A stretch of 64,000 bases of DNA from CBDFLD01 sp965249005 (GCA_965249005.1 CBDFLD010000020.1:652569-716568); one strand, 5' to 3'. Shown: positions 8,399 to 17,209, numbered from the stretch's first letter. Notes: generated from the letters alone by a model not told the origin. Program-made: numbers and translations.

Positions 8399-9403
8399 AT
8401 GAGAGTTGTTCGTAGTCTCGACCAGTTGCCGCACGGCTGCGATTGGCCCGTCGCTACGATCGGCAATTTTGACGGCATTCACCGGGGACACCAGAGGCTC
8501 TTTCAGGCACTGATCGAAAAGGCTCGTGGGCCTCGTGGCACACCGACGGTGCTGAATTTTCATCCACACCCTCTCCAAATCCTGGCTCCAGCCAACGCGC
8601 CCCGTCAGATTCAAACGCTGGATCAGAAGCTTCAGACGATGGAGTCGCTTGGGATTGAGCTTGTCATCGTTCTACCCTTTAGCCGCGAATTGGCACAGAT
8701 GAGTGCTCACGAGTTTGCGGTGGATATCCTGGGACAACAGCTGGGCCTGCGGGAAATCTTCGTTGGTCCGAACTTCGCTTTCGGTAATCGGCGCGAGGGC
8801 AGCTTTCGGCTCCTGAGAGAGATTGGCGAAAGCGCTGGATTTCTGGTCGGACAGATTCCACCCGTTCGGTTTAGAGGAGGCCGCATCTCCAGCACCGCCG
8901 TTCGGCAATCCTTGTTTGCCGGTCAAGTTGCGCTGGCACGCCGGCTGCTAGGGCGTCCATTCGAGCTCGAAGGAAAGATCGTCCATGGAAGCGCAATCGG
9001 TGCGGGAATTGGATTCCCAACCGCCAATTTGGAGACGCCGAACGAGCTCATTCCTCGCAAGGGCGTGTATGTCACTTACCTGAGAACAGGGGGCCGGTCC
9101 TTGCAAAGCGTCACGAACGTCGGTGTTCGTCCGACGATTGGGGGCAGTGGTGCTTCGGAGCTCACAATCGAAACTCACGCTTTGGACTTCACCGGTGATC
9201 TGTACGGGGAACTGGTGACATTGGATTTTTTCATCAGGCTTCGAGCGGAAAGAAAGTTCGAGGGCAAGAGTGCCTTGATGGCTCAGATCCAGACGGACAT
9301 TGCTCGGGCGAGGCGTTACTTTGCCCATCTGGACGGCGCGGAGGGCCGCGTCGAATTTAAAGCTACGCATCCAGAGGATCCACAAGATGGCGGTCAGCCG
9401 TGA
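8399..9403 (+). CDS. ribF: Bifunctional riboflavin kinase / FAD synthetase
   Basis: RibF phosphorylates riboflavin to FMN and adenylylates FMN to FAD in the cytoplasm. The 334-residue protein has the usual two-domain length. The N-terminal nucleotidylyltransferase carries GNFDGIHRGH (22-31) and ISSTAVR (163-169). The C-terminal kinase carries GFPTANL (205-211) and the conserved GVYVTYL, TNVGVRPT and ETHALDF strands. The last 20 or so residues extend past the typical end and overlap the start of gatC by 17 bases, suggesting coupled translation. Confidence 0.95.
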   Translation: MRVVRSLDQLPHGCDWPVATIGNFDGIHRGHQRLFQALIEKARGPRGTPTVLNFHPHPLQILAPANAPRQIQTLDQKLQTMESLGIELVIVLPFSRELAQMSAHEFAVDILGQQLGLREIFVGPNFAFGNRREGSFRLLREIGESAGFLVGQIPPVRFRGGRISSTAVRQSLFAGQVALARRLLGRPFELEGKIVHGSAIGAGIGFPTANLETPNELIPRKGVYVTYLRTGGRSLQSVTNVGVRPTIGGSGASELTIETHALDFTGDLYGELVTLDFFIRLRAERKFEGKSALMAQIQTDIARARRYFAHLDGAEGRVEFKATHPEDPQDGGQP

Positions 9404-9683
9404 GGAAATTCTAAAGATATCCCAGCTTGCGAATCTCAGCTTCAGTGATTCGGAGCTGGAGGCCTTTACTGAACAATTCCAGAATATTCTCGAGTATGTG
9501 GAGAAGCTCGGCGAGGTAGACATCACCGGGGTGGACCCCACGAGTCATGTCTCCTTGGCTGAAGAGGCGTCGGCCGCGCGATGGCGAGCCGATGAGGTGC
9601 GGGAGTCCCTTCCAATTTCGGAATCGCTGGGCAATGCACCTGACCCCGGCGAGGATCACTTCCTGGTCCCCAAGGTCTTGTAG
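9387..9683 (+). CDS. gatC: Aspartyl/glutamyl-tRNA(Asn/Gln) amidotransferase subunit C
   Basis: The 98-residue GatC wraps around GatA and stabilises the GatCAB amidotransferase, which converts Glu-tRNA(Gln) and/or Asp-tRNA(Asn) to the amides. Conserved features are ISQLANLSFSDSELEAF, QNILEYVEKLGEVDITGVDP and the C-terminal RESLPISESLGNAPD with the closing FLVPKVL. ATG 9387 is chosen because family homology starts there; it lies inside the 3' end of ribF. gatA follows after a 189-base gap that contains an intergenic repeat. No gatB is in the window. Confidence 0.93.
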   Translation: MAVSREEILKISQLANLSFSDSELEAFTEQFQNILEYVEKLGEVDITGVDPTSHVSLAEEASAARWRADEVRESLPISESLGNAPDPGEDHFLVPKVL

Positions 9684-9697
9684 TTCTTGCATCCAAC

Positions 9698-9828
9698 CAG
9701 CGCTGACCGGCGCGTCACGGCGGTCACCTGGAACCGTAACTGCCAGAGGGTGCCCTCGGAACGCCATAATGGACATCTTGCTAAATTGCACACATAAAAT
9801 CAGTTCCGCGAGCAGTTACTGGAGAGCT
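9698..9828 (+). repeat. Intergenic repeat family, copy A
   Basis: This is the most divergent of four copies. It shares with the others a start CAGCGCTGACCGGCGCG, an inner GTAACTGC, an inner TTGCTAA and the end GCGAGCAGTTACTGGAGAGC. GTAACTGC near the left and GCAGTTAC at the right form an inverted repeat. It occupies the gatC-gatA gap. Confidence 0.75.
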
Positions 9829-9872
9829 GTCACCAGATCCCGTTAAATCGCGGATGACACGAGGCGTAAAGA

Positions 9873-11324
9873 GTGAATCTGAAAAGTGCGATGGAAATAC
9901 GAGATGCCGTCAACGAGCGCAAGCTTTCGGCCAATGAAGTTGCCCGGGCGTCGCTCGCTCGTATTTCGGAGGTAGACTCCCGGGTCAACGCTTTCATTAC
10001 GATAGAGGCCGAGAAAGCCATCGAACGGGCTCAACTCGTGGACGCGCGGATCGCACGAGGCGAGGGCCCCTTTCCCCTCGCGGGAGTTCCAGTGGCGGTG
10101 AAAGACAACATCTGCACCCGCGGGTTGCGTACGACCTGCGGCTCGAAGATCCTTCAATCCTATGTGCCTCCCTTTGACGCGACGGCCGTCGCCCGGATCG
10201 AGAGGGCTGGGGGGGTGGTGATCGGCAAAACCAACTGTGATGAGTTTGCCATGGGGTCCTCGACCGAAAACTCCTCATTCCAGCTGACGCGCAATCCGTA
10301 CGATCTGGATCGAGTTCCGGGCGGTAGTAGTGGGGGCAGCGCCGTTGCGGTTGGTGCGGGGATGGTCCCCCTCGCCCTGGGGTCGGAAACCGGCGGTTCC
10401 GTGCGCCAACCCGCTTCGTTTTGTAACGTCGTGGGCCTGAAGCCCACCTACGGCCGGATTTCGAGATACGGGCTCATCGCGTTCGCTTCTTCTTTGGATT
10501 GCATCGGCGCTTTTGCACACTCCCTTCCGGATCTCGCCCTTCTGCTTGGCATCGTCTCCGGCCAAGATGATAGAGACGCAACCAGTGCGCGGGATCCGGT
10601 CCCCGACTATAGCTCACAGCTAACGGAAACCGTCCGGGGATTGCGTGTGGGAATCCCCGAGGAGTTCTTTGGTCATGGAATCGATCCCAAGGTACGGAGT
10701 GTCATTGAGGAGGGAATCCGAAGTGTCGAGCAGCTCGGCTGTGCGATAGAGCACATCTCTCTTCCTCACTATGACTATGCGGTTGCGGACTACTACATCA
10801 TTGCGCCGGCGGAGGCGAGCTCAAACCTGGCAAGATACGACGGCGTGCGCTACGGCTTTCGTTCGTCTGATGCAGCAACACTTTCGGAGATGTATCGCGA
10901 GACCCGCAGCGGAGGATTCGGCGCAGAGGTGAAGCGAAGAATCATGATTGGCACCTACGCACTGTCGTCCGGATACTACGACGCCTACTACTTGCGGGCC
11001 ATGAGGGTCCGAACCCTCATCAAACAAGATTATGAGGAAGCCTTCCGGAAGGTCGACGCGATACTGACGCCAGTGAGTCCGACGGCTGCTTTCAAGATCG
11101 GCGAAAGGGTGAATGATCCTCTCGCGATGTATCTATCGGACGTGTATACGGTCACGGCAAACCTCGTCGGTTTTCCGGCCCTGTCGGTTCCCTGCGGATT
11201 CACGGATGGCTTGCCGGTTGGACTACAGATTATTGGACCCCACTTTGAAGAAACGACGGTTTTGAGGTTGGCTCACGCATTTCGTGAGGCGTATCCTTGC
11301 CCGGACATACCTCTGAAGATTTAG
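9873..11324 (+). CDS. gatA: Aspartyl/glutamyl-tRNA(Asn/Gln) amidotransferase subunit A
   Basis: GatA is the glutaminase/amidase subunit of GatCAB. The 483-residue length is normal. The amidase-signature triad is visible: K77 (VAVKDN), cis-Ser S152 in PGGSSGGSA and nucleophile S176 in SETGGSVRQPA. SYNC-terminal elements such as TPVSPTAAF and GFPALSVPCGF are also present. The start is a GTG at 9873. The repeat between gatC and gatA could affect transcription between the two genes. Confidence 0.96.
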   Translation: MNLKSAMEIRDAVNERKLSANEVARASLARISEVDSRVNAFITIEAEKAIERAQLVDARIARGEGPFPLAGVPVAVKDNICTRGLRTTCGSKILQSYVPPFDATAVARIERAGGVVIGKTNCDEFAMGSSTENSSFQLTRNPYDLDRVPGGSSGGSAVAVGAGMVPLALGSETGGSVRQPASFCNVVGLKPTYGRISRYGLIAFASSLDCIGAFAHSLPDLALLLGIVSGQDDRDATSARDPVPDYSSQLTETVRGLRVGIPEEFFGHGIDPKVRSVIEEGIRSVEQLGCAIEHISLPHYDYAVADYYIIAPAEASSNLARYDGVRYGFRSSDAATLSEMYRETRSGGFGAEVKRRIMIGTYALSSGYYDAYYLRAMRVRTLIKQDYEEAFRKVDAILTPVSPTAAFKIGERVNDPLAMYLSDVYTVTANLVGFPALSVPCGFTDGLPVGLQIIGPHFEETTVLRLAHAFREAYPCPDIPLKI

Positions 11325-11368
11325 CGCCGCAGCCGCGACGCACTTTCAGTCATCCCTCCACAGTGTAG

Positions 11369-11389
11369 GCCGCTCACGCCGTGAGCGGC
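11369..11389 (+). terminator. Hairpin downstream of gatA
   Basis: A perfect 9-bp GC-rich stem (GCCGCTCAC with GTGAGCGGC, loop GCC) is followed by TTT. It lies between convergent gatA and the minus-strand gene ending at 11433, so it could stop transcription from both sides. Confidence 0.5.
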
Positions 11390-11432
11390 TTTGGAAACCC
11401 ACCGACTTGCTTCTCTCCGCGAGAGATGCGGG

Positions 11433-11984
11433 CTAACGAATTCGGCCTTTTCCGTCCAGTTCTCCTGGATGGAACCCCGCCTTGCGTCCCTGTTGATAAG
11501 TGTCGCGTCTGTCCTCGACCAGCCGGTCGAGTTTCAGTTCCAGCTCGCGAATCTGCCATTGGAGACGATCTTCCTTGCCCGAATCTCTCGCTCGAGTCCC
11601 GCGCAGCAGTGCGGCTTTTCGTTTGGATTCAGCTCGTTCCTTCAATACCACGAGACGATCCCGCGCTGTTCGGATCTCCCGGTCGAGTTTCCGAAGCGCA
11701 CTTCGAAACTTCGCCGGGGACGGCCGACGAGGAACACGCAGCGACGATATTCGGATTTTCGTTTTCGTGGATGCGGGAGATGTGCTGATGTTGCCACGTG
11801 GTGCCCAGGCTGAAGCGTCGTGACCGTCGATCACCTTTCCCTCTACGCCGCGCGACTCCAGTGCCTTGCGGCGATCACTCTCTTTTCGCGCCAATTCGGC
11901 TAGCGTCTGTGGGGGTGTTGCGTCAAAGGCGTCCGGGAGCAAGAATCTCAAGGCGAGCACGCCGAGGCAGAATCGTGTTTTCAT
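11433..11984 (-). CDS. Secreted coiled-coil protein, function unknown
   Basis: The protein has 183 residues. A short hydrophobic N-terminus (CLGVLALRFLLPDAF) may be a signal peptide. Conserved-looking segments are LAELARKESDRRKALESRG near the start and AGFHPGELDGKGR at the end. Between them is a long charged helix (about 95-160, many K, R, E and L) that suggests a coiled coil. I recognise the general pattern of an Acidobacteriota hypothetical protein but no named family. It is convergent with gatA and sits directly upstream of rsmI on the minus-strand map (gap 22 bases to the rsmI start side of the block). Confidence 0.65.
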   Translation of the reverse strand: MKTRFCLGVLALRFLLPDAFDATPPQTLAELARKESDRRKALESRGVEGKVIDGHDASAWAPRGNISTSPASTKTKIRISSLRVPRRPSPAKFRSALRKLDREIRTARDRLVVLKERAESKRKAALLRGTRARDSGKEDRLQWQIRELELKLDRLVEDRRDTYQQGRKAGFHPGELDGKGRIR

Positions 11985-12006
11985 GCCTTGACTAACGACC
12001 GCCCGT

Positions 12007-12855
12007 CTATTCGAGCGAAGATTCTTCCACTAGCAGGCGGTAGGCTTCCTTCCTGGATATCCCCCTTTGATTCGCGACTCTCTTCAACGCTTGATTTCGA
12101 TCGGATCCGGTTCGGCCCATCTCCCGATCTACGTGTTCACGAATCGACTTGGGATAGTCGACTACGTGGGGGGGTGTGGCTCCCGCCGGTCCGACCACAA
12201 GGGTGAACTCTCCTCTGATTCGATCACGCGTCTCGAGGGCGTCGAGGGCTTGCGGCAGCGTTCCCCGAATCCACTCCTCGTGTACTTTCGTGAGTTCACG
12301 AGCCAGGCAAACCTCGCGAGAGCCGAAGACGGGGATCATGTCGCGAAGCGTGAACAGGATTCGGTGGGGAGCCTCATAGATGATCAAGGTCGTATCCAGC
12401 CGGGCAAGGGTGCTGAGTCGTTGCTGTCGGATCGCTTTTCGGAGGGGAAGAAATCCGACGAACAGGAAGGATTCGGTGGGGAGCCCGGACGCCGAAAGTG
12501 CGGTTGTGGCTGCTACGGGCCCCGGGAGCGGTACGACTGCGATTCCCGCGTCGATGCAAGCGCGAACGAGCCGAAAACCGGGATCTGAGATCAACGGGGT
12601 ACCGGCGTTGCTCACCAGAGCCAGGTTGGAGCCTTGTTCCAGTTGCCGTAGGAACTGCTTGGTTCGAGCGGCTTCGTTGTGCTGGTGATAGCTTTGGCGC
12701 GGTGTGCGGATCTCATAATGACGGAGCAACGTTGCCGCATGTCGCGTGTCCTCGCAGGCTACAAGATCTACCTCTCGGAGGACGTCAAGGCAACGGACGG
12801 TCACATCCCCCAGGTTGCCGATCGGGGTGGGAACTAGATAGAGCACTCCTGCCAC
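12007..12855 (-). CDS. rsmI: 16S rRNA (cytidine-1402-2'-O)-methyltransferase
   Basis: RsmI uses SAM to methylate the ribose of C1402 in the ribosomal P site. The 282-residue protein has the tetrapyrrole-methylase fold with the RsmI hallmarks LYLVPTPIGNLGD (5-17), ACEDTRHAATLL, SNAGTPLISDPGF and PLPGPVAATTALSASGLPT. It also has the C-terminal EFTLVVGPA segment and the small helical HTH-like tail (NQALKRVANQRGISRKEAYR). Confidence 0.95.
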   Translation of the reverse strand: MAGVLYLVPTPIGNLGDVTVRCLDVLREVDLVACEDTRHAATLLRHYEIRTPRQSYHQHNEAARTKQFLRQLEQGSNLALVSNAGTPLISDPGFRLVRACIDAGIAVVPLPGPVAATTALSASGLPTESFLFVGFLPLRKAIRQQRLSTLARLDTTLIIYEAPHRILFTLRDMIPVFGSREVCLARELTKVHEEWIRGTLPQALDALETRDRIRGEFTLVVGPAGATPPHVVDYPKSIREHVDREMGRTGSDRNQALKRVANQRGISRKEAYRLLVEESSLE

Positions 12856-12915
12856 CGGGGATCCTTCATGGATTTTAGAGTCTAACGGTAGCCGCGATCC
12901 TGTTTGCGACGGTTC

Positions 12916-13665
12916 TCAAGGCCGGCCGGGCCTATCATACAGTCCTTTCATGCCCTGGTATCGGACCCTCAGGACATCGATCAGGGTTCGGGGAATATCG
13001 CCCAAGCGAACACGGCTCCCTTCGACGTGGCTCCACATGACCGGGACCTCTACGGTTGGAAATCCCAAACGATGGGCAATGTATAGAATTTCAACGTCGA
13101 ATCCAAATCCGTCGACTGTTTGCAGGGGAAAGATCGTTTGGGCTGCTTCCCTTGTGAACAGCTTGAAGCCGCACTGAGTATCCTTGAATGGGAGACCGCA
13201 GATCCATCGAACCAGCACGTTGGAGCTGCGGCCAAATCGTTCGCGGAACCAGGACTGGTGTATGCCGATCTCAGATTCTCTGAGGCCTCGCGATCCAACG
13301 GCTATTGCGGCCTTTGCGCGATGCAGCGCCGAGGCGAGCTTGTGATACTCTCCGATCGGAGAGGAGAGATCGGAATCGGTAAAGAGCACATGATCTCCCG
13401 TGCTCCTCAACACACCGCGACGGATGCTGTGGCCCTTGCCGCGATTGCCGTCGTTTGCGATGAGCGCGATGGGCGCCACGGACTCATAGGTCTGGATGAG
13501 CCCCCGGACGACATCTGCGGTGCCGTCGGTGGAGCCGTCGTCGACGACGATGATCTCGGCCTGCAGCTGCTCTCGAACGATGAACTGCCGGATTTTGCGC
13601 AATGTCGGAACAATCCGAGTTGCTTCATTGTAGGCCGGGATGACCACCGAGAGCTGTGGCGGCAT
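12916..13665 (-). CDS. Dolichyl-phosphate glucosyltransferase-like GT2 enzyme
   Basis: This 249-residue GT-A fold glycosyltransferase has the N-terminal VVIPAYNEATRI, the VVDDGSTDGTADV nucleotide-binding aspartates, NRGKGHSIRRGV and the DxD-like FTDSDLSSP. GFKLFTREAA and FGFDVEILYIAHRLGF match the dolichyl/undecaprenyl-phosphate glucose or mannose synthase subgroup. There are no membrane helices. It probably transfers a hexose to a lipid-phosphate carrier at the inner face of the membrane. The acceptor and sugar are unknown. Confidence 0.8.
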   Translation of the reverse strand: MPPQLSVVIPAYNEATRIVPTLRKIRQFIVREQLQAEIIVVDDGSTDGTADVVRGLIQTYESVAPIALIANDGNRGKGHSIRRGVLRSTGDHVLFTDSDLSSPIGEYHKLASALHRAKAAIAVGSRGLRESEIGIHQSWFRERFGRSSNVLVRWICGLPFKDTQCGFKLFTREAAQTIFPLQTVDGFGFDVEILYIAHRLGFPTVEVPVMWSHVEGSRVRLGDIPRTLIDVLRVRYQGMKGLYDRPGRP

Positions 13666-13941
13666 GCAACCTCTTCGGGGTAAAGAATGAAACCAGAGAA
13701 TAAGTCAGCCTTCGTCAGAGAGACTCACGCCAGTTATGGCGCTACGCCCTGCCAGATTCCGCTTTGGCAACAGATCAAGATATAGGAGTCGTTTCGAAAA
13801 ATCTATCCATCCGATGTTTTCCTTTGGACCAGGAATAGGCTCACTGTGTGGGAACCTATCCACTGGACCGGCTGTTTGCAATTGAGCCCGGATATTCGTT
13901 AGTATTCGGCCGGGGGCCATGCCCCTTCGAACCTCCTCAGC

Positions 13942-14031
13942 GGAGAGGTGCTGGAGTGGTTGAACAGGGCTGCCTGCTAAGCAGTTGCACTGGAAACGGT
14001 GCCGGGGGTTCGAATCCCCCCCTCTCCGCCA
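13942..14031 (+). tRNA. tRNA-Ser (anticodon GCT)
   Basis: A class II tRNA with a 7-bp acceptor stem (GGAGAGG at 13942-13948 pairing with CCTCTCC at 14021-14027), discriminator G and an encoded CCA. The anticodon arm CTGCCTGCTAAGCAG shows GCT, decoding AGC/AGU. A long variable arm (GCACTGGAAACGGTGC) and GGGGGTTCGAATCCCCC T-arm fit serine tRNA. Confidence 0.96.
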
Positions 14032-14141
14032 GTTTTAGCTTTTAGCGATCAGCTTTCAGCGACCCACTAGCGCGGGGCGCTAGTTACTTGCAAAAGAAAC
14101 TGGCCGCCAGAAGTTCATTGCGTGCCATCATGCTGGGATGA

Positions 14142-14310
14142 GGCTCGGCAGTTAAAACCGACAGAGCATTGGTGCTTCTATGCCCGTCTTTCAGCGTGGT
14201 TCCGGTTCTTTGGCGGTCACTTGTTTGGTGGCGTGATTCTCGTTCCTTGATGGACGGAAGCTCGACCCCGTTTGAGAGGTTTTTAAACCCTTCCGCAACC
14301 GGGCCGAGCC
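14142..14310 (+). ncRNA. Candidate bridge-RNA region of the IS110-family element
   Basis: IS110-family elements are known to express a structured bridge RNA from a non-coding end. Here a long untranslated stretch (about 14090-14336) precedes the recombinase gene. Its ends can pair: GGCTCGGC at 14142-14149 with GCCGAGCC at 14303-14310. Inner segments are GC-rich and could form stem-loops. I have not resolved target- and donor-binding loops, and the element ends are not fixed, so the boundaries are provisional. Confidence 0.35.
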
Positions 14311-14336
14311 CCCAACCGTTAAGGAGATTAAATTCT

Positions 14337-15707
14337 ATGCCAAGACATCGAAAATCACGATCCAAATCGAAACGAAATCCTTTTACCTTCCCTCCACTCA
14401 ATCTCAATGTTGCAGGCATCGACGTTGGAAATGCCCAACACTATGTTGCCGTGCCACAAGACCGTGATTCTGAACCGGTCCGTCGATTCGAGTGCTTTAC
14501 GGCTGATCTGCATCGGTTGGCCAAGTGGCTGAAATCCTGCGATATCGACACAGTCGCCATGGAGTCCACCGGCAGTTATTGGATTCCTTTATATCAAGTC
14601 CTGGACGCTCGCGGCTTCACCGTCAAGTTGGTCAACGCTCACGATGTCCAGAAGGTCCCCGGACGTAAGAGCGACGTGAAGGATTGTCAATGGCTGCAAA
14701 AGCTCGAGACTTTCGGACTGCTCAAGAATTCCTATCGTCCTCCAAACGAGATCTGTGTGCTTCGAACCTACTGGCGTCAGCGAGATAATCTCGTCAAATC
14801 AGCCAGTACCTGTATTCAACACATGCAAAAAGCTCTGACAGAAATGAATATCCAACTCGCCAACGTCATCAGCGACATCAGTGGTGTCACGGGACTCGCA
14901 ATCATTCGTGCTATCCTCGACGGCGAACGAGACCCTGACAAACTCGCTCAACTCAAACACCCCCGAATCCGATCGGGCCGAGATCTTATTGCCAAAAGTC
15001 TCCACGGCGACTGGCGCCAAGAATTGCTCTTTGTCCTCGGTCAGTCTCTGCAAATGTACGAGACCTACCAGAGTAAAATCGCTGACTGTGACAGAGCCAT
15101 CCATGCCCATATCCAAACCTTCAACAACAAGGCTGATACCCAAACTCATCCATTGCCGGGACGCAAGGGATCGAAACCTCGCGGAAACGCTCCCCAGTTT
15201 GACCTACGCTCCGAACTGTATCGCATTACCGGTGTCGATCTTACTTCCGTGGACGGCATCGATGTCATGACCGCTTCTACCGTCATCGCCGAAGTCGGAG
15301 TCGATATAAGCCCCTGGAAAACTGAGAAGCACTTCGCCGCCTGGTTGGCACTGGCACCCTGCAATGCCATCAGTGGCGGCAAGGTAATTAGACGAGGGAC
15401 CAAGCAAGTCAAAAACCGCACCGCCCATGCCCTCCGGATGGCTGCCTCAACACTCCGGCACAGTAAAAGTGCCCTAGGGGCCAACTACCGACGTCTCCGC
15501 GCCCGCTTGGGTCCCGCCAAGGCCATTACCGCCATCGCTCATAAACTCGCACGAATTATCTATCGCATGCTCAAATACGGCCAGCAATACGCAGACAAAG
15601 GAGCGCAATACTATGAGTCCAAGTACCAGGAACAACAACTCCGATACCTTAAGAAAAAGGCCAAACAGCTCAACATGCAACTGGTTCCATCTACAGCACT
15701 AACATGA
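14337..15707 (+). CDS. IS110-family transposase (DEDD recombinase)
   Basis: The protein has 456 residues from ATG 14337, which has an AAGGAG site 10 bases upstream. The N-terminal RuvC-like DEDD domain shows D29 (AGIDVGN), E76 (AMESTGSYW) and D113/D116 (KSDVKDCQWL). The C-terminal transposase_20 domain shows LTSVDGIDVMTASTVIAEVG, the AWLALAPCN segment with its serine-containing SGGKVIRRG, and a terminal charged helix. It is full length and probably functional. An intergenic repeat starts 20 bases after the stop codon. Confidence 0.92.
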   Translation: MPRHRKSRSKSKRNPFTFPPLNLNVAGIDVGNAQHYVAVPQDRDSEPVRRFECFTADLHRLAKWLKSCDIDTVAMESTGSYWIPLYQVLDARGFTVKLVNAHDVQKVPGRKSDVKDCQWLQKLETFGLLKNSYRPPNEICVLRTYWRQRDNLVKSASTCIQHMQKALTEMNIQLANVISDISGVTGLAIIRAILDGERDPDKLAQLKHPRIRSGRDLIAKSLHGDWRQELLFVLGQSLQMYETYQSKIADCDRAIHAHIQTFNNKADTQTHPLPGRKGSKPRGNAPQFDLRSELYRITGVDLTSVDGIDVMTASTVIAEVGVDISPWKTEKHFAAWLALAPCNAISGGKVIRRGTKQVKNRTAHALRMAASTLRHSKSALGANYRRLRARLGPAKAITAIAHKLARIIYRMLKYGQQYADKGAQYYESKYQEQQLRYLKKKAKQLNMQLVPSTALT

Positions 15708-15726
15708 TTAGTTTCTTGAGAGCGAT

Positions 15727-15858
15727 CAGCGACTGACCGGCGCGCTGCGCCGGTCACTTGGGAACGTAACTGCACTGCACAGCCTGAAAAACGTGGTTCT
15801 TGGCGATTTGCTAAGTTACACATATAACAGCAGATCCGCGAGCAGTTACTGGAGAGCT
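15727..15858 (+). repeat. Intergenic repeat family, copy B
   Basis: It has the full architecture: GACCGGCG/CGCCGGTC hairpin at the left, inner GTAACTGC, a central AT-rich CGTGGTTCTTGGCG with TTGCTAAGTTACAC, and the end GCGAGCAGTTACTGGAGAGC. It lies directly downstream of the IS110-family gene. Confidence 0.85.
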
Positions 15859-15903
15859 TTCAGCTTCCCGCCAGTTTCAGCGATCAGCTCTCAGCATCCG
15901 CAT

Positions 15904-16443
15904 TTAGCGGGACTTGTGGAGCTGAGCTCGATAACGATTTCTCAAGTCCGTGAAGTACACATGATACCGGCCACTGCGGAAGTCCGGGAACGTCCACGGC
16001 AGTGCCTGCCATTGTCCGCCCCGGTAATGCATCGTTACTTCGGCGTAGATTCCCCGGGATAGGAGGATCCGATGGTAGAAGTTCTTGGTGCTGGCCAGAA
16101 CGAGCTTTGCCTCCTCCAAGTAACCCGGGTCGAGATTGATCGGCCGCGGAACCGGCGTTTCCCCTGATCTCCAATTGCATTCAATGGTGTTGGTGCGAAT
16201 CTTGATGCCCGCGAGTGAGTCGGGGGGGATCAGGTCGGAGAACCCGAAGAAGTACCTCGAAAGCGGGCCTCCCATCTCCTCGTGGTAATAGTCGGTCTCG
16301 TGGAAGGCGAACGGACCGCCCTTGGATTCAATCTGACCGAACTCACGGGAAAGCACCGCCCCCACGTCGGCAACGAGCTCCGGCCGGGAGGTCAAAAGTC
16401 CGACAAAGAGCTTGACGGGCTCGGGCGCTCGATTGGATCCCAT
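15904..16443 (-). CDS. DUF4416 family protein
   Basis: This 179-residue protein matches the DUF4416 pattern: VKLFVGLLTSRPEL, GPFAFHETDYYHEEMG, SRYFFGFSDLIPPDSL, IKIRTNTIE, PINLDPGYLEEAKLVLAST, HRILLSRGIYAEVTMHY and a C-terminal PWTFPDFRSGRY. The family's biochemical role is unknown; it is soluble and probably cytoplasmic. The coding part is convergent with the IS110 region. Confidence 0.88.
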   Translation of the reverse strand: MGSNRAPEPVKLFVGLLTSRPELVADVGAVLSREFGQIESKGGPFAFHETDYYHEEMGGPLSRYFFGFSDLIPPDSLAGIKIRTNTIECNWRSGETPVPRPINLDPGYLEEAKLVLASTKNFYHRILLSRGIYAEVTMHYRGGQWQALPWTFPDFRSGRYHVYFTDLRNRYRAQLHKSR

Positions 16444-16578
16444 GGGTTTCTCACCGGGTTCCTAATAACCTTAGCATCTCGGCGTCCTTGTGTGTGGATG
16501 GAAGAAGGTCTCGTCGGCACCCGTCGGCAAGACTGGCCATGGGCTGTTCTGGAAACTTACCCATGGAGGATGTTGAAT

Positions 16579-17118
16579 ATGAACCGATTTGTAGCAAGCA
16601 TTTTGACTCTGGCCCTACTCGTGTTGGCGAGCCCGTTTGTGGATATGAACTCGATCGCACTGGGACAGGAAACGGATAAACGCAACGATAAGCCCACTGA
16701 TCGACCCACTGATCGACCTACCGATAGACCCACCGATCGACCCAGCGATAGACCTACCGATCGACCGGAAGACCGGGAGATCTGGAGGCATCTGGTTCAC
16801 CGTCTCGGTCTCACCGAAGATCAACAGATCTTCTTGCTTCAGGAAGCCGCAGCGTTCAAACATGATGTAACACCATTCATTCGTCAGCTGAATGAGTGCG
16901 CAGAGGCGCTGCGCAGACTGAAGGAGACCGACGGAGATCCTGAGCTGATTCGGAGGGCGGAAAATTGTGTTCTGGACCATCTTGAGACGATCAGCCGGCT
17001 GTTTGATGCGTTCGTGCAGAATGTTGCCCGGATTCTCAACGACGACCAGCAGCACGCCCTGCGTCAGGTGGTCAAGGTCCTGCTCGTGATCTTCGAGATC
17101 AACCTACCGATACTATAG
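16579..17118 (+). CDS. Exported protein with tandem DRPT repeats and LTxxQ-like helices
   Basis: About 179 residues from ATG 16579, chosen because GGAGG at 16565-16569 is 9 bases upstream; an ATG at 16570 is in frame but too close. A signal peptide (SILTLALLVLASPF) is followed by a charged linker of repeated T/S-D-R-P units, encoded by six 12-bp repeats. The rest is helical, with LTEDQQIFLLQEAA and LNDDQQHALRQVV about 80 residues apart. These resemble the LTxxQ motifs of Spy/CpxP-type periplasmic proteins, though similarity is weak. Possibly an envelope stress or chaperone-like protein. Confidence 0.65.
   Translation: MNRFVASILTLALLVLASPFVDMNSIALGQETDKRNDKPTDRPTDRPTDRPTDRPSDRPTDRPEDREIWRHLVHRLGLTEDQQIFLLQEAAAFKHDVTPFIRQLNECAEALRRLKETDGDPELIRRAENCVLDHLETISRLFDAFVQNVARILNDDQQHALRQVVKVLLVIFEINLPIL
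16693..16764 (+). repeat. Six 12-bp tandem repeats inside a coding region
   Basis: Consensus CCYACYGATMGA, units at 16693, 16705, 16717, 16729, 16741 and 16753. They keep the reading frame and encode (P-T/S-D-R)n. The first two units are identical and the others differ at one to three bases, mostly silent. Confidence 0.9.
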
Positions 17119-17141
17119 GCGCCGAGCCTGCGGCTCGGCGC
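17119..17141 (+). terminator. Strong hairpin after the DRPT-repeat gene
   Basis: It starts at the base after the stop codon: a perfect 10-bp stem GCGCCGAGCC / GGCTCGGCGC with a TGC loop. No T-run follows directly. A second hairpin (GACGCCCC / GGGGCGTC) is at 17179-17200, followed by TTCCCC. Confidence 0.55.
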
Positions 17142-17209
17142 GCTTTGCGCTTACCGCCTTTTTGGGTGGCATTGCATGGACGCCCCGATCGAGGGGCGTC
17201 TTCCCCTCA

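Noticed and set aside
16693..16764. CRISPR array
   Set aside because: The 12-bp units are contiguous, keep the reading frame and have no spacers; they are coding repeats.
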